This document shows, one piece after another, positions 14,009-22,224 of a DNA stretch of 44,191 nucleotides. The stretch's first letter is position 1. The number at the start of each line of letters is the position of its first letter. The position numbers and the translations under genes are program-made. The notes under the pieces were generated by a model. The model was given only the letters and a program-made list of their open reading frames with translations, ran no database searches and had not been told where the DNA came from. Origin of the DNA: a virus; the IMG/VR virus record IMGVR_UViG_3300020581_000018, positions 1-44,191 of that record, one strand, 5' to 3'.

Positions 14009-15982
14009 GTGGCCCCAAAGGGCGAACAAGAGGTACTTTACTTTGGTCCCGGACAGCGTTGCGCTGGACTAGACTACTCAGTTCCCTACAACTGCCTCGA
14101 TCCCAACTCCCTTGCTGACGGAACAATCAACACATCTCAGATAAATGGGTTCGTTACCTCTGCGCCGTGGTTAGCGAATGCTCCATTCCAAACTTCTATC
14201 TTCACTAACAATGAGTTTACGATGGGGATTTTCTCCATCCACGTCGGCCAGTATAAGCAAGGCGTACAGTTTCTTCCTCCTCTTTCCTACTTCATAATCG
14301 TCACCAACATTGCGGTCTATATTAGCGTCGGAGCGAATCCTGCTTCGTTCCCAACGTCCGTGACTCCTGGCAATCTCTCTCTATTACACACATGGGCAGT
14401 TAGCGAGATTCAGTTAAATCTTACCGATCCAGGGAATTGCATCTCGTTCGTAGAGGTTAATGGCGTCGTCTACTTCACGGGCTTGATGCTCAATGGGATT
14501 TTCTCCATCAACCTTCCGGCTGGAAACGTGTTTGCCCAGGCAACAAATTATGTCTGCGGTGCGTACATTGCGGAACTTGCTGGACGTTTGATCGTAGCGC
14601 AATGCCGCTTCCCTGGTGGCGGTGGAACTGGGACTGGAGTCTTGCCAACGGTTGCATGGTCTGGAGTCGGACTGTACGCAGGTTCTGGAGCAACCGATCC
14701 GTGGAACCCAGCGAACATAAATAACCTAGGAACGATTGGAGGATTCAACCTTCTCGCTGATGTTCCAGACCAGATCACCGGACTAGCGGGCATGGGACGC
14801 TCTGCAATCATCTTCCGCGAACAAGGGTTGACACAGTGCGACCCAAATCCAGGCAGCGCTAACTCCGGGATTCAGCCGTTTAACTTCTACCACCTTTGGG
14901 CCAGCGCTCAGGGCGTTGGGGCAGTAAAAGGAACTGTAGCCCAGTTCGGATACACAGTTTACTTCCTGTCCTCGGATAACGTGTACTCGATGAACTTGTA
15001 CTCTGGACCGCAACCAATAGGACCACGGATTATTGCGAAGATCATAGCGGACAAAAAGGCCGTAGCATACAACGCCGGATTAGTAGGCTCTGGCACTGTT
15101 GGCTCTGGTTCAGGGAGTTCGTTTTGGTACTACGCAAGCATCGTGAACGTTTCTGGCCAGCTTCATTATCTTCTAACTTTCTCCTCGTACAAAGAATCGT
15201 CTACAGGAACTCAGCAATACAACGCCGCGATTTACGATTGCAACCTAAGCGAGAACGCATGGCACTTCGACAACTTAAATTCCTATGTCACCGTGTCTGG
15301 TACGGTAGGGACCGCGCTAGCCTTTAGTTGCCCAATCTTTCAAGCGTCAGAGTTGCAGGGATACTTTTCAATCTTCCTCGGTTCAACTGTGATTGCCAAT
15401 TTCGCGCCAGAGTTCATCCTTTGTGGGTACATTTCCAATTTTGGTTCCCTTGCTGCGTTCTCTCAGACGGGAACGGTTGGGCAATTGGTGTTCTGGGATT
15501 ACAACTTCAACTCTAACCTCTACTCCTCGTCCATGTGCGGGCCGCTATATCCTCCACTAGCCATGCCGCCGACTACGATTGTTTTCCGGGGTGAAGTTAT
15601 CGCTATCGGTAAGAGAAACACGGAGCGTCGCCTGCTCATTCAGGCAGACAATGCTCCGTTGCCGTTCACACCTACTCTTCCAGTCCAGCAACAGCAAGCC
15701 ACTGTGACGATGCAAGGTTCTTTCGCAGAAAGCGTAAAGACATCTGCTTTGAATTGGACGCAGGGTGGTGGAAAGACGCAACCTTACATGCAGGGAAACT
15801 ACGCGCCGCTAGGTCTTCCCATCCAGACGTACTATGCTGACATGGTGTTGAGCGATGAAATGATTCAGGCGAGTATCACGTCAAACATTGTGGACTCCGC
15901 CAATCCGTGGAACTCGATGTGCGCTTTCCGACTAACCACGGCGATGCTAGTCCTAGATTCTACGAAAGGAACCATTCAATAG
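14009..15982 (+). CDS. beta-propeller tail hub / nozzle protein
   Basis: This 657-residue protein resembles podovirus tail-hub proteins of the P22 gp10 (packaged DNA stabilisation) type. It is all beta with recurrent propeller-blade segments such as GRLIVAQCRFPG, QITGLAGMGRSAIIFRE and VYFLSSDNVYSMNL. Such proteins form the tube below the portal adaptor. GTG 14009 follows the previous stop by one base. Length is above the usual 470 residues for P22 gp10; the extra sequence appears to be C-terminal. The hub call is likely; whether it plays the nozzle or stabiliser role is uncertain. Confidence 0.65.
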   Translation: MAPKGEQEVLYFGPGQRCAGLDYSVPYNCLDPNSLADGTINTSQINGFVTSAPWLANAPFQTSIFTNNEFTMGIFSIHVGQYKQGVQFLPPLSYFIIVTNIAVYISVGANPASFPTSVTPGNLSLLHTWAVSEIQLNLTDPGNCISFVEVNGVVYFTGLMLNGIFSINLPAGNVFAQATNYVCGAYIAELAGRLIVAQCRFPGGGGTGTGVLPTVAWSGVGLYAGSGATDPWNPANINNLGTIGGFNLLADVPDQITGLAGMGRSAIIFREQGLTQCDPNPGSANSGIQPFNFYHLWASAQGVGAVKGTVAQFGYTVYFLSSDNVYSMNLYSGPQPIGPRIIAKIIADKKAVAYNAGLVGSGTVGSGSGSSFWYYASIVNVSGQLHYLLTFSSYKESSTGTQQYNAAIYDCNLSENAWHFDNLNSYVTVSGTVGTALAFSCPIFQASELQGYFSIFLGSTVIANFAPEFILCGYISNFGSLAAFSQTGTVGQLVFWDYNFNSNLYSSSMCGPLYPPLAMPPTTIVFRGEVIAIGKRNTERRLLIQADNAPLPFTPTLPVQQQQATVTMQGSFAESVKTSALNWTQGGGKTQPYMQGNYAPLGLPIQTYYADMVLSDEMIQASITSNIVDSANPWNSMCAFRLTTAMLVLDSTKGTIQ

Positions 15983-15983
15983 C

Positions 15984-16352
15984 ATGGGACAAGTCACTCC
16001 AGTCAACCAGATCGTTAACACAGAGTCTCGTCAGTCGCAGCTCAACCGGACGTTCGGGTTGGCGCAAGCCATCAATGGCGGATTGGATTTCGGTGTGAGT
16101 ACGCAAACTTCCCCCGCAAACTATACTGGGAATATATCTGGACAGTGGGCTAACGTAACCGCTCCAGCGGGAGCCAACACGGAGTTCGCTGTCCCCCACA
16201 CTTTAGGCCGAATCCCGAGTTTCTATTTATTCATCTCGGATCGCGCCTGCCGTCTCTACCAGTTGCCAAATACTGGAACCGTGTGGACACTGAATAACGT
16301 ATACTTGAAGTGCGACACATCGAGCGCCGTGCTAAGGATTTTTCTTCTATGA
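15984..16352 (+). CDS. small tail protein (122 aa)
   Basis: I do not recognise a named family. The C-terminal half carries a motif common in phage tail and fibre genes, with AVPHTLGRIPSFYLFI followed by TGTVWTL, typical of short beta-sandwich heads. ATG 15984 follows the hub gene by one base, and the stop overlaps the next start (ATGA). It is probably a virion component. Confidence 0.5.
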   Translation: MGQVTPVNQIVNTESRQSQLNRTFGLAQAINGGLDFGVSTQTSPANYTGNISGQWANVTAPAGANTEFAVPHTLGRIPSFYLFISDRACRLYQLPNTGTVWTLNNVYLKCDTSSAVLRIFLL

Positions 16353-17404
16353 GCACATTCACCAGTATTGGAGCGCTGGCAAGCGGACTCCCAAACAAAT
16401 ACGGGAATCGGCAAGACCTTGCTGTGATTTCCGATGGCTCCAAGCCTGTCACGGCCATCCGCCAATCCATTGCAGAACTAACCGAAACATACGAATTTGA
16501 AGAGTTGAAGTACCAAACCCCGGTTCCTCCCGCTACGCCTTTACAGATGACGACCTCGCAACCGATTATTTCAATTGCGAGTTTACTGGCTACTATCTCC
16601 GCGAACTCAGCGTTCCCACAGTTCCAGACTCAGAACGTTGTAGACATCACGGACGTTTATACATTCTGGATGTGGTTCTCAGGTGGCGTAAACCAGGCAG
16701 GCCGGACGCTCGACTATCGGCGCGTACCAACGGTTGACCAAGACAGTTATGGAATCACATCAAACACGCAGGGCGCGGTGGGCACGGCACCTCCAACTTA
16801 CTTCACGCGGTTTGGCAATATCCTACAAGTTGGACCAGCGCCGGACAATCCGTACACCTTTTTCGTTCGCATGAAACTACGTCATCCGATGCCTTATACA
16901 GAACCATTCATTCCTGCCGTACTCACCCCGGTGGTTGGCGGTGGAGCGATTACGGGAATAACCGTGGCATCCGGTGGAAGCGGATACCTGCCAAGTCTCA
17001 CGACAATTCCAATGACATTCAACACTCCTGTTGGTGGAACGGTGGCCACGGGAACGGCAACCAGTAGTGCAGGTGGAGTGATTACGAGTGTAACCCTTTC
17101 CAATGGCGGAACTGGGTACACCTCAAACAACGTGAGCATTTGCGGCACAGCGGCAATCGCATCCCAATCCGTTTTCATGCCTGATTCTTGGCATGAGATC
17201 GTGCAGTATGCCGCCTGCTGGAGAATAGCAACATGGAGCGGAGAGCAAGAGTATATCGCCATGTTCGACAACATTTTGAAGAGCAAGGGAATTGATGTGG
17301 CGGAAGCGCGAGCGGCGAAATCTCAGATGAAACGAGACGAAAGACATAACTCTAGGCAAATCTCTTTGCGTCTCGGTTCTCCGTATACGTTTGCTAACCG
17401 ATAG
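16349..17404 (+). CDS. head-tail adaptor-like protein with beta insertion
   Basis: This 351-residue protein resembles podovirus adaptors (T7 gp11 or P22 gp4 type). It has a helical N-terminal region, a central part with WMWFSGG and DYRRVPTVDQDSYG, and a C-terminal helix with a WHEIVQYAACWRIATWSGE element. Between about residues 194 and 260 lies a distinct Gly/Thr-rich segment with two near-repeats (ITGITVASGGSGYL and ITSVTLSNGGTGYT) that looks like an inserted beta domain found in many surface proteins. ATG 16349 overlaps the previous stop. The adaptor call is moderate. Confidence 0.55.
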   Translation: MSTFTSIGALASGLPNKYGNRQDLAVISDGSKPVTAIRQSIAELTETYEFEELKYQTPVPPATPLQMTTSQPIISIASLLATISANSAFPQFQTQNVVDITDVYTFWMWFSGGVNQAGRTLDYRRVPTVDQDSYGITSNTQGAVGTAPPTYFTRFGNILQVGPAPDNPYTFFVRMKLRHPMPYTEPFIPAVLTPVVGGGAITGITVASGGSGYLPSLTTIPMTFNTPVGGTVATGTATSSAGGVITSVTLSNGGTGYTSNNVSICGTAAIASQSVFMPDSWHEIVQYAACWRIATWSGEQEYIAMFDNILKSKGIDVAEARAAKSQMKRDERHNSRQISLRLGSPYTFANR

Positions 17405-17419
17405 GAGTAGAATACCCGC

Positions 17420-18169
17420 ATGGCGATTAACCCGACAGGTGCGAATCAAGGACCGCAAGCGCCGATCATGTATGACCCGCACGCTCCTGGAGCGGCCACT
17501 GGCGGACCGGGAAGCTACAACTTTGGTAACTCGCAAAACCCAACACCACCGCCAACGGGCACAAATCAGAATCCGTTTCAAGTTCCGCTGCCCACAATGC
17601 CCGTATCTATGAATCCTACCGGAGCACCCGGAGGAGCACCAGGAGGAGTTACTACTACTGGGCTGGGCGGAAGCACTGTTACTGGTGGAAATGCCTCTGG
17701 CCTGAACACTCAAAGCAACGATGCGCTCCTCCGCAGCCTGCAAGAGAATTATGGGCAGGGACCAGGTTCCATGATTTTCCAGTTCTTGCAATCCGGTGGT
17801 GGATTCAACGCGCCTCTCGCGCAGCAAACAGTAGAAGCCACAAACAAGGCGATGGAACACAACATCCAACTAGGGCTTGGAAACCTAGAAGGTACTCTCG
17901 GCGGGCAAGGAATCAGCCCGGATTCTTCGGTGGCAGCGCTAGAAACATCAAACTATGAATCGAACGCGCTGACGCAGATGAATGCGATTGACGCAAATAT
18001 CTACAACCAGATGTGGGATCAGTCACAAAACCGAGAACTTTCCTTGATGGAAGGTGTCGCTGGAGTCTCTGCAACCTCAATAGCTAATCAGAATAGCCAA
18101 TGGCTTACTGACTTGACAGGAATTGCTGGAGCAGCAGGTTCAATCATGGGCGGAGTAGCAGCATTCTAA
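17420..18169 (+). CDS. probable internal virion (ejection) protein, short
   Basis: This 249-residue protein has a disordered Pro/Gly/Thr-rich first half and a helical second half (LMEGVAGVSATSIANQN), ending in a short hydrophobic Gly/Ala stretch (GIAGAAGSIMGGVAAF). It is followed at once by two larger ejection-type genes. Podoviruses carry three such proteins, which leave the head and form a channel. ATG 17420 has ATAGGAGTAG about 10 nt upstream. Function is by context and composition. Confidence 0.5.
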   Translation: MAINPTGANQGPQAPIMYDPHAPGAATGGPGSYNFGNSQNPTPPPTGTNQNPFQVPLPTMPVSMNPTGAPGGAPGGVTTTGLGGSTVTGGNASGLNTQSNDALLRSLQENYGQGPGSMIFQFLQSGGGFNAPLAQQTVEATNKAMEHNIQLGLGNLEGTLGGQGISPDSSVAALETSNYESNALTQMNAIDANIYNQMWDQSQNRELSLMEGVAGVSATSIANQNSQWLTDLTGIAGAAGSIMGGVAAF

Positions 18170-18170
18170 A

Positions 18171-19907
18171 ATGGGAACACCTCCCAATCCGATGCAGGCA
18201 CCACCCGCCGACTTGATTACACAGATGCTCGGTCAAGCGGCTGGCCAACAGGCAAATGCGGCAGGGAACACTCAAGTTGCTCCGCAAGTTCCTCAGCATC
18301 AAGTTCCACAACCTCAACCATTCCGGCCACAGCCGCAGCAAGGAACTCAGGCCGTTGGTCCGGGACAGGGCGCAGCCATGCGCGACCAGCGGATGCAAAA
18401 CTTTTCCACTAGCATCCAGAATCTAGTTGGCGCTGTCACTACAACAATTCAAAAAAGGAAAGCACGGCAGGAGCAAAAAGTATTCGACAACTTCGCTAAC
18501 TATGCCAAAGGCTCGCAGGATGCCCAAGGCCAGATGCAAGAGGCAATGGCGGCACTGAAAAAGAATCCGCAGGACAAAGAAGCGTACCAACGCTACTTGC
18601 AGGCGAAGCAGGCTTACGACCAAAACATGCAAAATCTGAACGACCTCGTAAGCGGAAAGAACGAGAAGAACGCGAAGTTGTTGGCAAAGGGCTACGGCAT
18701 TGACGATAAGAACGCAGGCACACCGGAGCGTCAAGCGGCGATTGCAGCGATAAAGAAGACGATGCCGGGGGTGCAGGGGAACGCAGCCAACCTCATGTCG
18801 CGCATGCCACAGGCACAGCAACTCACGCCGCAAGCGCAGGGACAGGCGCAAGCTGTTCAGGCAGGTTTGACCGCTAAAGCTCCTACAGGCGCATCTATTC
18901 TAAATTTCGCGTCGAAAGAGGACGCTATAAAAGCAGCAAAGGAACAAGCAATAGATAAGCGCAAGGCTTCCTTCATCGAGGTGTTACCAAAGATGGAGTC
19001 AGCGGGCTATTCGTTCGACAAAGGTTCAGACGGTAATCCACAGTTTGACGCGCAAGGATTTCCTAAAGTTCATGTGATGACGCAAGAGGAGCGCGACAAG
19101 AACCCCGCGAGTGCCGCTAAGAACGATCTATTGCAGGCCACGATTGATTTGAAGAAGGCGCAAACCGATGCGCTCATGAATCCCAATAATCCATCCTTGA
19201 AAGTAAAAGCGGCGGAGGCTTCGGCACGACTGAGAAATGCTTCCCTGGTGACAAATGGAGACGCCAAAGACATTGCCGCTGGAATTGAACGCGGCGACTT
19301 GCCTCCAACCATGAAGAGTTTGTATCGCAACGCAGCAAGCGTGGAGGCCGAACTAGCTAGACGTGGAGTGCCACTCGCCAAGATGGAGGCGGATTGGATG
19401 GCGACAAATAAACTGCTCGCCACTCTGAATGGACCTCAGCAAGTTCGCTTGCGGCAAGCCGTGCAATTCACTAGCGATTCGCTTGAAATAATTGACGACC
19501 TGTACTCCAAGTGGCTTAAAACTGGGTTGCCCAGTGGATTCAAAGAGTTCAACCGTGCCGCGCTCACCGCAGCTAAGAGCTTACCCGGAGAAGCGGGAAG
19601 TATAGCCAATCGTCTCGACGCGCAGTTGAACGATTTAACATCTGAATTGGGGACCGTGTACAAGGGCGGGAACTCTTCCACGGATGAGTCTTTGAAGTTG
19701 GCCGCAGGAAACTTGAAAGCAGAGTGGAATACAAAGACATTTCACGATGCCATTCAACAGGTGCGAACCAACTTGAAAATCCGTCAGAACTCTATCAAAA
19801 ACTCTCAGGTTGAGGGTGGTAATCCCGATAGTCCCTACAGGCCAACGCAGGATACAAGCGAAGACGATGCGATTCTCAAAATGCTGGATGATAGGGGGAA
19901 TCTTTGA
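18171..19907 (+). CDS. internal virion (ejection) protein, zero-frame product
   Basis: This 578-residue protein is Gln/Ala/Lys-rich and largely helical, with a Pro/Gln-rich start and coiled segments (around residues 95-160 and 240-420). It sits between two other ejection-type genes. The last codons are AGG GGG AAT CTT TGA C, which is the arrangement of the RF2 gene frameshift site. A +1 shift on CTT would continue into the next frame and yield a protein of about 692 residues. Both products could be made. No catalytic motif is obvious in the zero-frame part. Confidence 0.65.
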   Translation: MGTPPNPMQAPPADLITQMLGQAAGQQANAAGNTQVAPQVPQHQVPQPQPFRPQPQQGTQAVGPGQGAAMRDQRMQNFSTSIQNLVGAVTTTIQKRKARQEQKVFDNFANYAKGSQDAQGQMQEAMAALKKNPQDKEAYQRYLQAKQAYDQNMQNLNDLVSGKNEKNAKLLAKGYGIDDKNAGTPERQAAIAAIKKTMPGVQGNAANLMSRMPQAQQLTPQAQGQAQAVQAGLTAKAPTGASILNFASKEDAIKAAKEQAIDKRKASFIEVLPKMESAGYSFDKGSDGNPQFDAQGFPKVHVMTQEERDKNPASAAKNDLLQATIDLKKAQTDALMNPNNPSLKVKAAEASARLRNASLVTNGDAKDIAAGIERGDLPPTMKSLYRNAASVEAELARRGVPLAKMEADWMATNKLLATLNGPQQVRLRQAVQFTSDSLEIIDDLYSKWLKTGLPSGFKEFNRAALTAAKSLPGEAGSIANRLDAQLNDLTSELGTVYKGGNSSTDESLKLAAGNLKAEWNTKTFHDAIQQVRTNLKIRQNSIKNSQVEGGNPDSPYRPTQDTSEDDAILKMLDDRGNL

Positions 19908-20250
19908 CTGGAATAAGTTTGGTCCGCAAAACGCTCCCGGACTTATTAAGCAAGGTAATCTCGACCTCAGCAATCGTCCGGTAATTAAAAATCCCGATGG
20001 AACACACAGTTCTGAATATTCCACGTCTTTCCAAAACGAGAAGGGGCAGGAGGTTCTGGTCCCAACCGTAGTGAACGGTAAATTTCTTACACCGGACGGT
20101 AAAAAGCCTAAAGAGGGAAGCGCGGAAGAAAAGGCTATGTTTAAGAGGGCTTGGGAACATTACCTAAAGACAGGTGAGAATCTTGGAATATTCGACACAG
20201 CAGAGCACGCTGATTCAGCGGCAGAACTGATTCACAACAGGAAACAATAA
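19888..20250 (+). CDS. C-terminal ejection-protein domain (+1 frame)
   Basis: From GAC 19906 this frame encodes 114 residues of a domain recurrent in phage internal proteins: GNLDLSNRPVIKNPDGT, a following KGQEVLVPTVVNGKFL, and the end HYLKTGENLGIFDTAEHAD. As an independent gene it would have to start at ATG 19888 with no usable Shine-Dalgarno, and no other standard start exists until near the end. The best reading is that it is the C-terminus of the 18171 product reached by +1 frameshifting. The domain is well known in podovirus ejection and related proteins, but its activity is not established. Confidence 0.7.
   Translation: MIGGIFDWNKFGPQNAPGLIKQGNLDLSNRPVIKNPDGTHSSEYSTSFQNEKGQEVLVPTVVNGKFLTPDGKKPKEGSAEEKAMFKRAWEHYLKTGENLGIFDTAEHADSAAELIHNRKQ
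19893..19908 (+). promoter_or_regulatory. RF2-like programmed +1 frameshift site
   Basis: AGGGGG (19893-19898), three spacer bases AAT, slippery CTT (19902-19904) and stop TGA followed by C. In Escherichia coli prfB the same layout is AGGGGG TAT CTT TGA C. The downstream reading frame is exactly +1, with GAC TGG following as in prfB (CTT T GAC). The AGGGGG lies inside the upstream coding region and cannot act as a ribosome-binding site for the ATG at 19888, which precedes it. Confidence 0.75.
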
Positions 20251-20251
20251 A

Positions 20252-21850
20252 ATGCCCGATGAAACACAACAGCCAGATGTAGCGCAGCGTTTCAAGTCCC
20301 TACGACAAGACCGTCAGAAGGCATTAATTCAGAAGATGACTCCTGACCAGAAAGCGAAACTGAAAAGCGCCATCCTTGCCTCCCAAACCAAGAAAACCGC
20401 TGAACCCGTAAAGGAGATGGGTGCCAAGGACACAGCAAAAGCTGTGGGCAAAGCCGCAGTCGAAGGATACAAAGATTACTCTGTTGGATTCGCTAAAGCT
20501 GCCGGCGATGTCTCTATGACTATCGCAAAGGGTATTAACAAAATACCTGTAGTAGGCGAGAAGTTGTCGCCAAAGGCTGGCATCCAAGCTGGAGAAGACC
20601 TGATGAAATCCTCCAACACGATGCAAAGTGTTGGCAAGGTAGGAGAAGGAATTGTAGAGTTCGCGGCAGGGGCAGAAGCCATCGAAGGACTGTCAGCCGC
20701 ATTGAAAGCAAAAAACATTCCCGCTGTGGTAAAAATTATTCAGAGGTACCCTTGGCTAGCGAAATACGCAGGAGTTGGAATTAAGAACTACACGCTCGGA
20801 GCAGGGCAATCGCTTGCTCATGGAGATTTGAACCCGAACAAGGCAGGGCTATATACAGCCGCAACCGGAGTACTTGGCGAGCAGACATCTTCTCTATTCT
20901 CCAAGTATTCACCAAAGGCAGCGGTTAAGACGCAAGAGGCAATGAATCGCTATCTCGGACTATCGCAAAAGGACATGCCAAAGTGGGAGCGATTGAACGT
21001 CGGTGACGTGCGTGAAGTCGGGAAAACCGTTATCGAACGCGTTGGCGTAAAAGGTTCCGTGGAAGAACAGGCGCACGCTATCGAGACAGCGAGAAGCAAC
21101 GTCCAGGCACAGACTGAGCGTGTAGTCAAGGGCGGAGCGGCAAGGGCAATACCTCTCAAACAGCGCGTTGACCAAGTGGCCGCTAAAGTAGCCGATGAAA
21201 TGGAGCAGTCTATGCCGATTGACCGCGCACAGTTGGACAAGGCAATTCAGGCAAACGTAGACTGGGTAATGAAGAACAAGATTCTTACGCAGTACGGAAC
21301 GCCTTCGCCTTTTATTTCTGCCGAGGATGCGCTTAAACTTCGCCGCGAAATTGACGATGGAATCAAGTGGTCATCCTTCGGAGATTCCACCAACATCCAG
21401 CAAATGTTCCGCTCTGAACTAAGATCGGCGCTGAACCAGGACATTGAATCGGCACTCTCTCCCGCTGCTGCAAAGGACTTCTCTAACCTTAACCGTATCC
21501 ATAGCCGACTCATTATTGCCAGGGATGCAGCGAGAGGAAACGTAGTGCGCTCAGGACTCACTGGGAAGGTAGTTGGCGCTGGCGGTGGAGCGGCTCTCGG
21601 TGGTTACGAGGGTTACACGCATGGAGGAGCAAAGGGAGCCGTTGTAGGCGCAGCGGCAGGAGCCGTAGCAGGGGCAGCGGGAGGCAAGGCGATTACCGAT
21701 CCAAAAACGCAATTGCTGGCCCGTAGGAGCATTGAAGGGCTACTTCCTACCCTAAGAGCGCTTGCCAAAAAATCTCCTGCTCTACAGTCTTCCCTGAGCA
21801 GCGTATTGGGCAACAGCGGCGGTACTGGTTCCATCTCATCGAACCAGTAA
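20252..21850 (+). CDS. ejection protein with glycine-zipper hydrophobic end
   Basis: This 532-residue protein is basic and helical at the N-terminus (residues 1-60 rich in Lys and Gln), with a helical middle part. About residues 435-480 form a Gly/Ala zipper (GGAALGGYEGYTHGGAKG and a following GAAAGAVAGAAGG), a common membrane-active segment in phage channel-forming proteins. It closes the structural operon. ATG 20252 follows the previous frame by one base. I infer that it inserts into the host envelope during DNA entry. Confidence 0.6.
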   Translation: MPDETQQPDVAQRFKSLRQDRQKALIQKMTPDQKAKLKSAILASQTKKTAEPVKEMGAKDTAKAVGKAAVEGYKDYSVGFAKAAGDVSMTIAKGINKIPVVGEKLSPKAGIQAGEDLMKSSNTMQSVGKVGEGIVEFAAGAEAIEGLSAALKAKNIPAVVKIIQRYPWLAKYAGVGIKNYTLGAGQSLAHGDLNPNKAGLYTAATGVLGEQTSSLFSKYSPKAAVKTQEAMNRYLGLSQKDMPKWERLNVGDVREVGKTVIERVGVKGSVEEQAHAIETARSNVQAQTERVVKGGAARAIPLKQRVDQVAAKVADEMEQSMPIDRAQLDKAIQANVDWVMKNKILTQYGTPSPFISAEDALKLRREIDDGIKWSSFGDSTNIQQMFRSELRSALNQDIESALSPAAAKDFSNLNRIHSRLIIARDAARGNVVRSGLTGKVVGAGGGAALGGYEGYTHGGAKGAVVGAAAGAVAGAAGGKAITDPKTQLLARRSIEGLLPTLRALAKKSPALQSSLSSVLGNSGGTGSISSNQ

Positions 21851-21858
21851 CTTTCCCC

Positions 21859-21887
21859 TTGAATTTACGTACCAGGAGTTCTAGTAT
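21859..21887 (+). promoter_or_regulatory. promoter of the fibre operon (repeated motif)
   Basis: TTGAAT (21859-21864), a 17-bp spacer and TAGTAT (21882-21887) form a good sigma-70-type promoter. The spacer and -10 contain TACCAGGAGTTCTAGTATC, one base different from the motif upstream of 9018. Transcription would begin near 21894 and run into the fibre cluster. Confidence 0.65.
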
Positions 21888-21894
21888 CTACTAA

Positions 21895-21910
21895 GTCTCA
21901 CGATAGAGAC
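21895..21910 (+). promoter_or_regulatory. 5'-end hairpin of the fibre operon
   Basis: GTCTC, loop ACGATA, GAGAC: a 5-bp stem that begins at or next to the predicted transcript start. Hairpins at the extreme 5' end protect messages from 5'-dependent RNase action, so it may stabilise the long fibre mRNA. Confidence 0.4.
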
Positions 21911-21923
21911 AACTGGAGGCACC

Positions 21924-22217
21924 ATGCCGGGACGTGCAGCTTTGAGCGGAACAAGCGATGCGATGGCAGACATTCGCGCCACACGCAAGGGCGAGAATAC
22001 GGCGGGGATTTCAGGTTCGGATACTTCCAAACTCGGCCTAATGGGACGCATGGGCGGGGACGCGAACGGCCAGTTGGTTGATCCGGCTTACACGCGAATC
22101 GACGCGGAAGTAGTTCACAAGGGAATGAACGGGACAGCGGATGGCGGACAGATGGGATTCGAGTCCGGTTCAGGCCGTACCTTTGGCGGCGGCGGTTCCA
22201 GGCGAAAAGAAGATTGA
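21924..22217 (+). CDS. small Gly-rich disordered protein (97 aa)
   Basis: I do not recognise this protein. It is rich in Gly, Ser, Asp and Arg, has no hydrophobic core, and ends in a basic segment (GGGGSRRKED). It is probably disordered and may bind nucleic acid or another virion protein. CTGGAGGC lies 7 nt before the ATG. It is the first gene after the 21859 promoter. Confidence 0.55.
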   Translation: MPGRAALSGTSDAMADIRATRKGENTAGISGSDTSKLGLMGRMGGDANGQLVDPAYTRIDAEVVHKGMNGTADGGQMGFESGSGRTFGGGGSRRKED

Positions 22218-22224
22218 AACGAAT

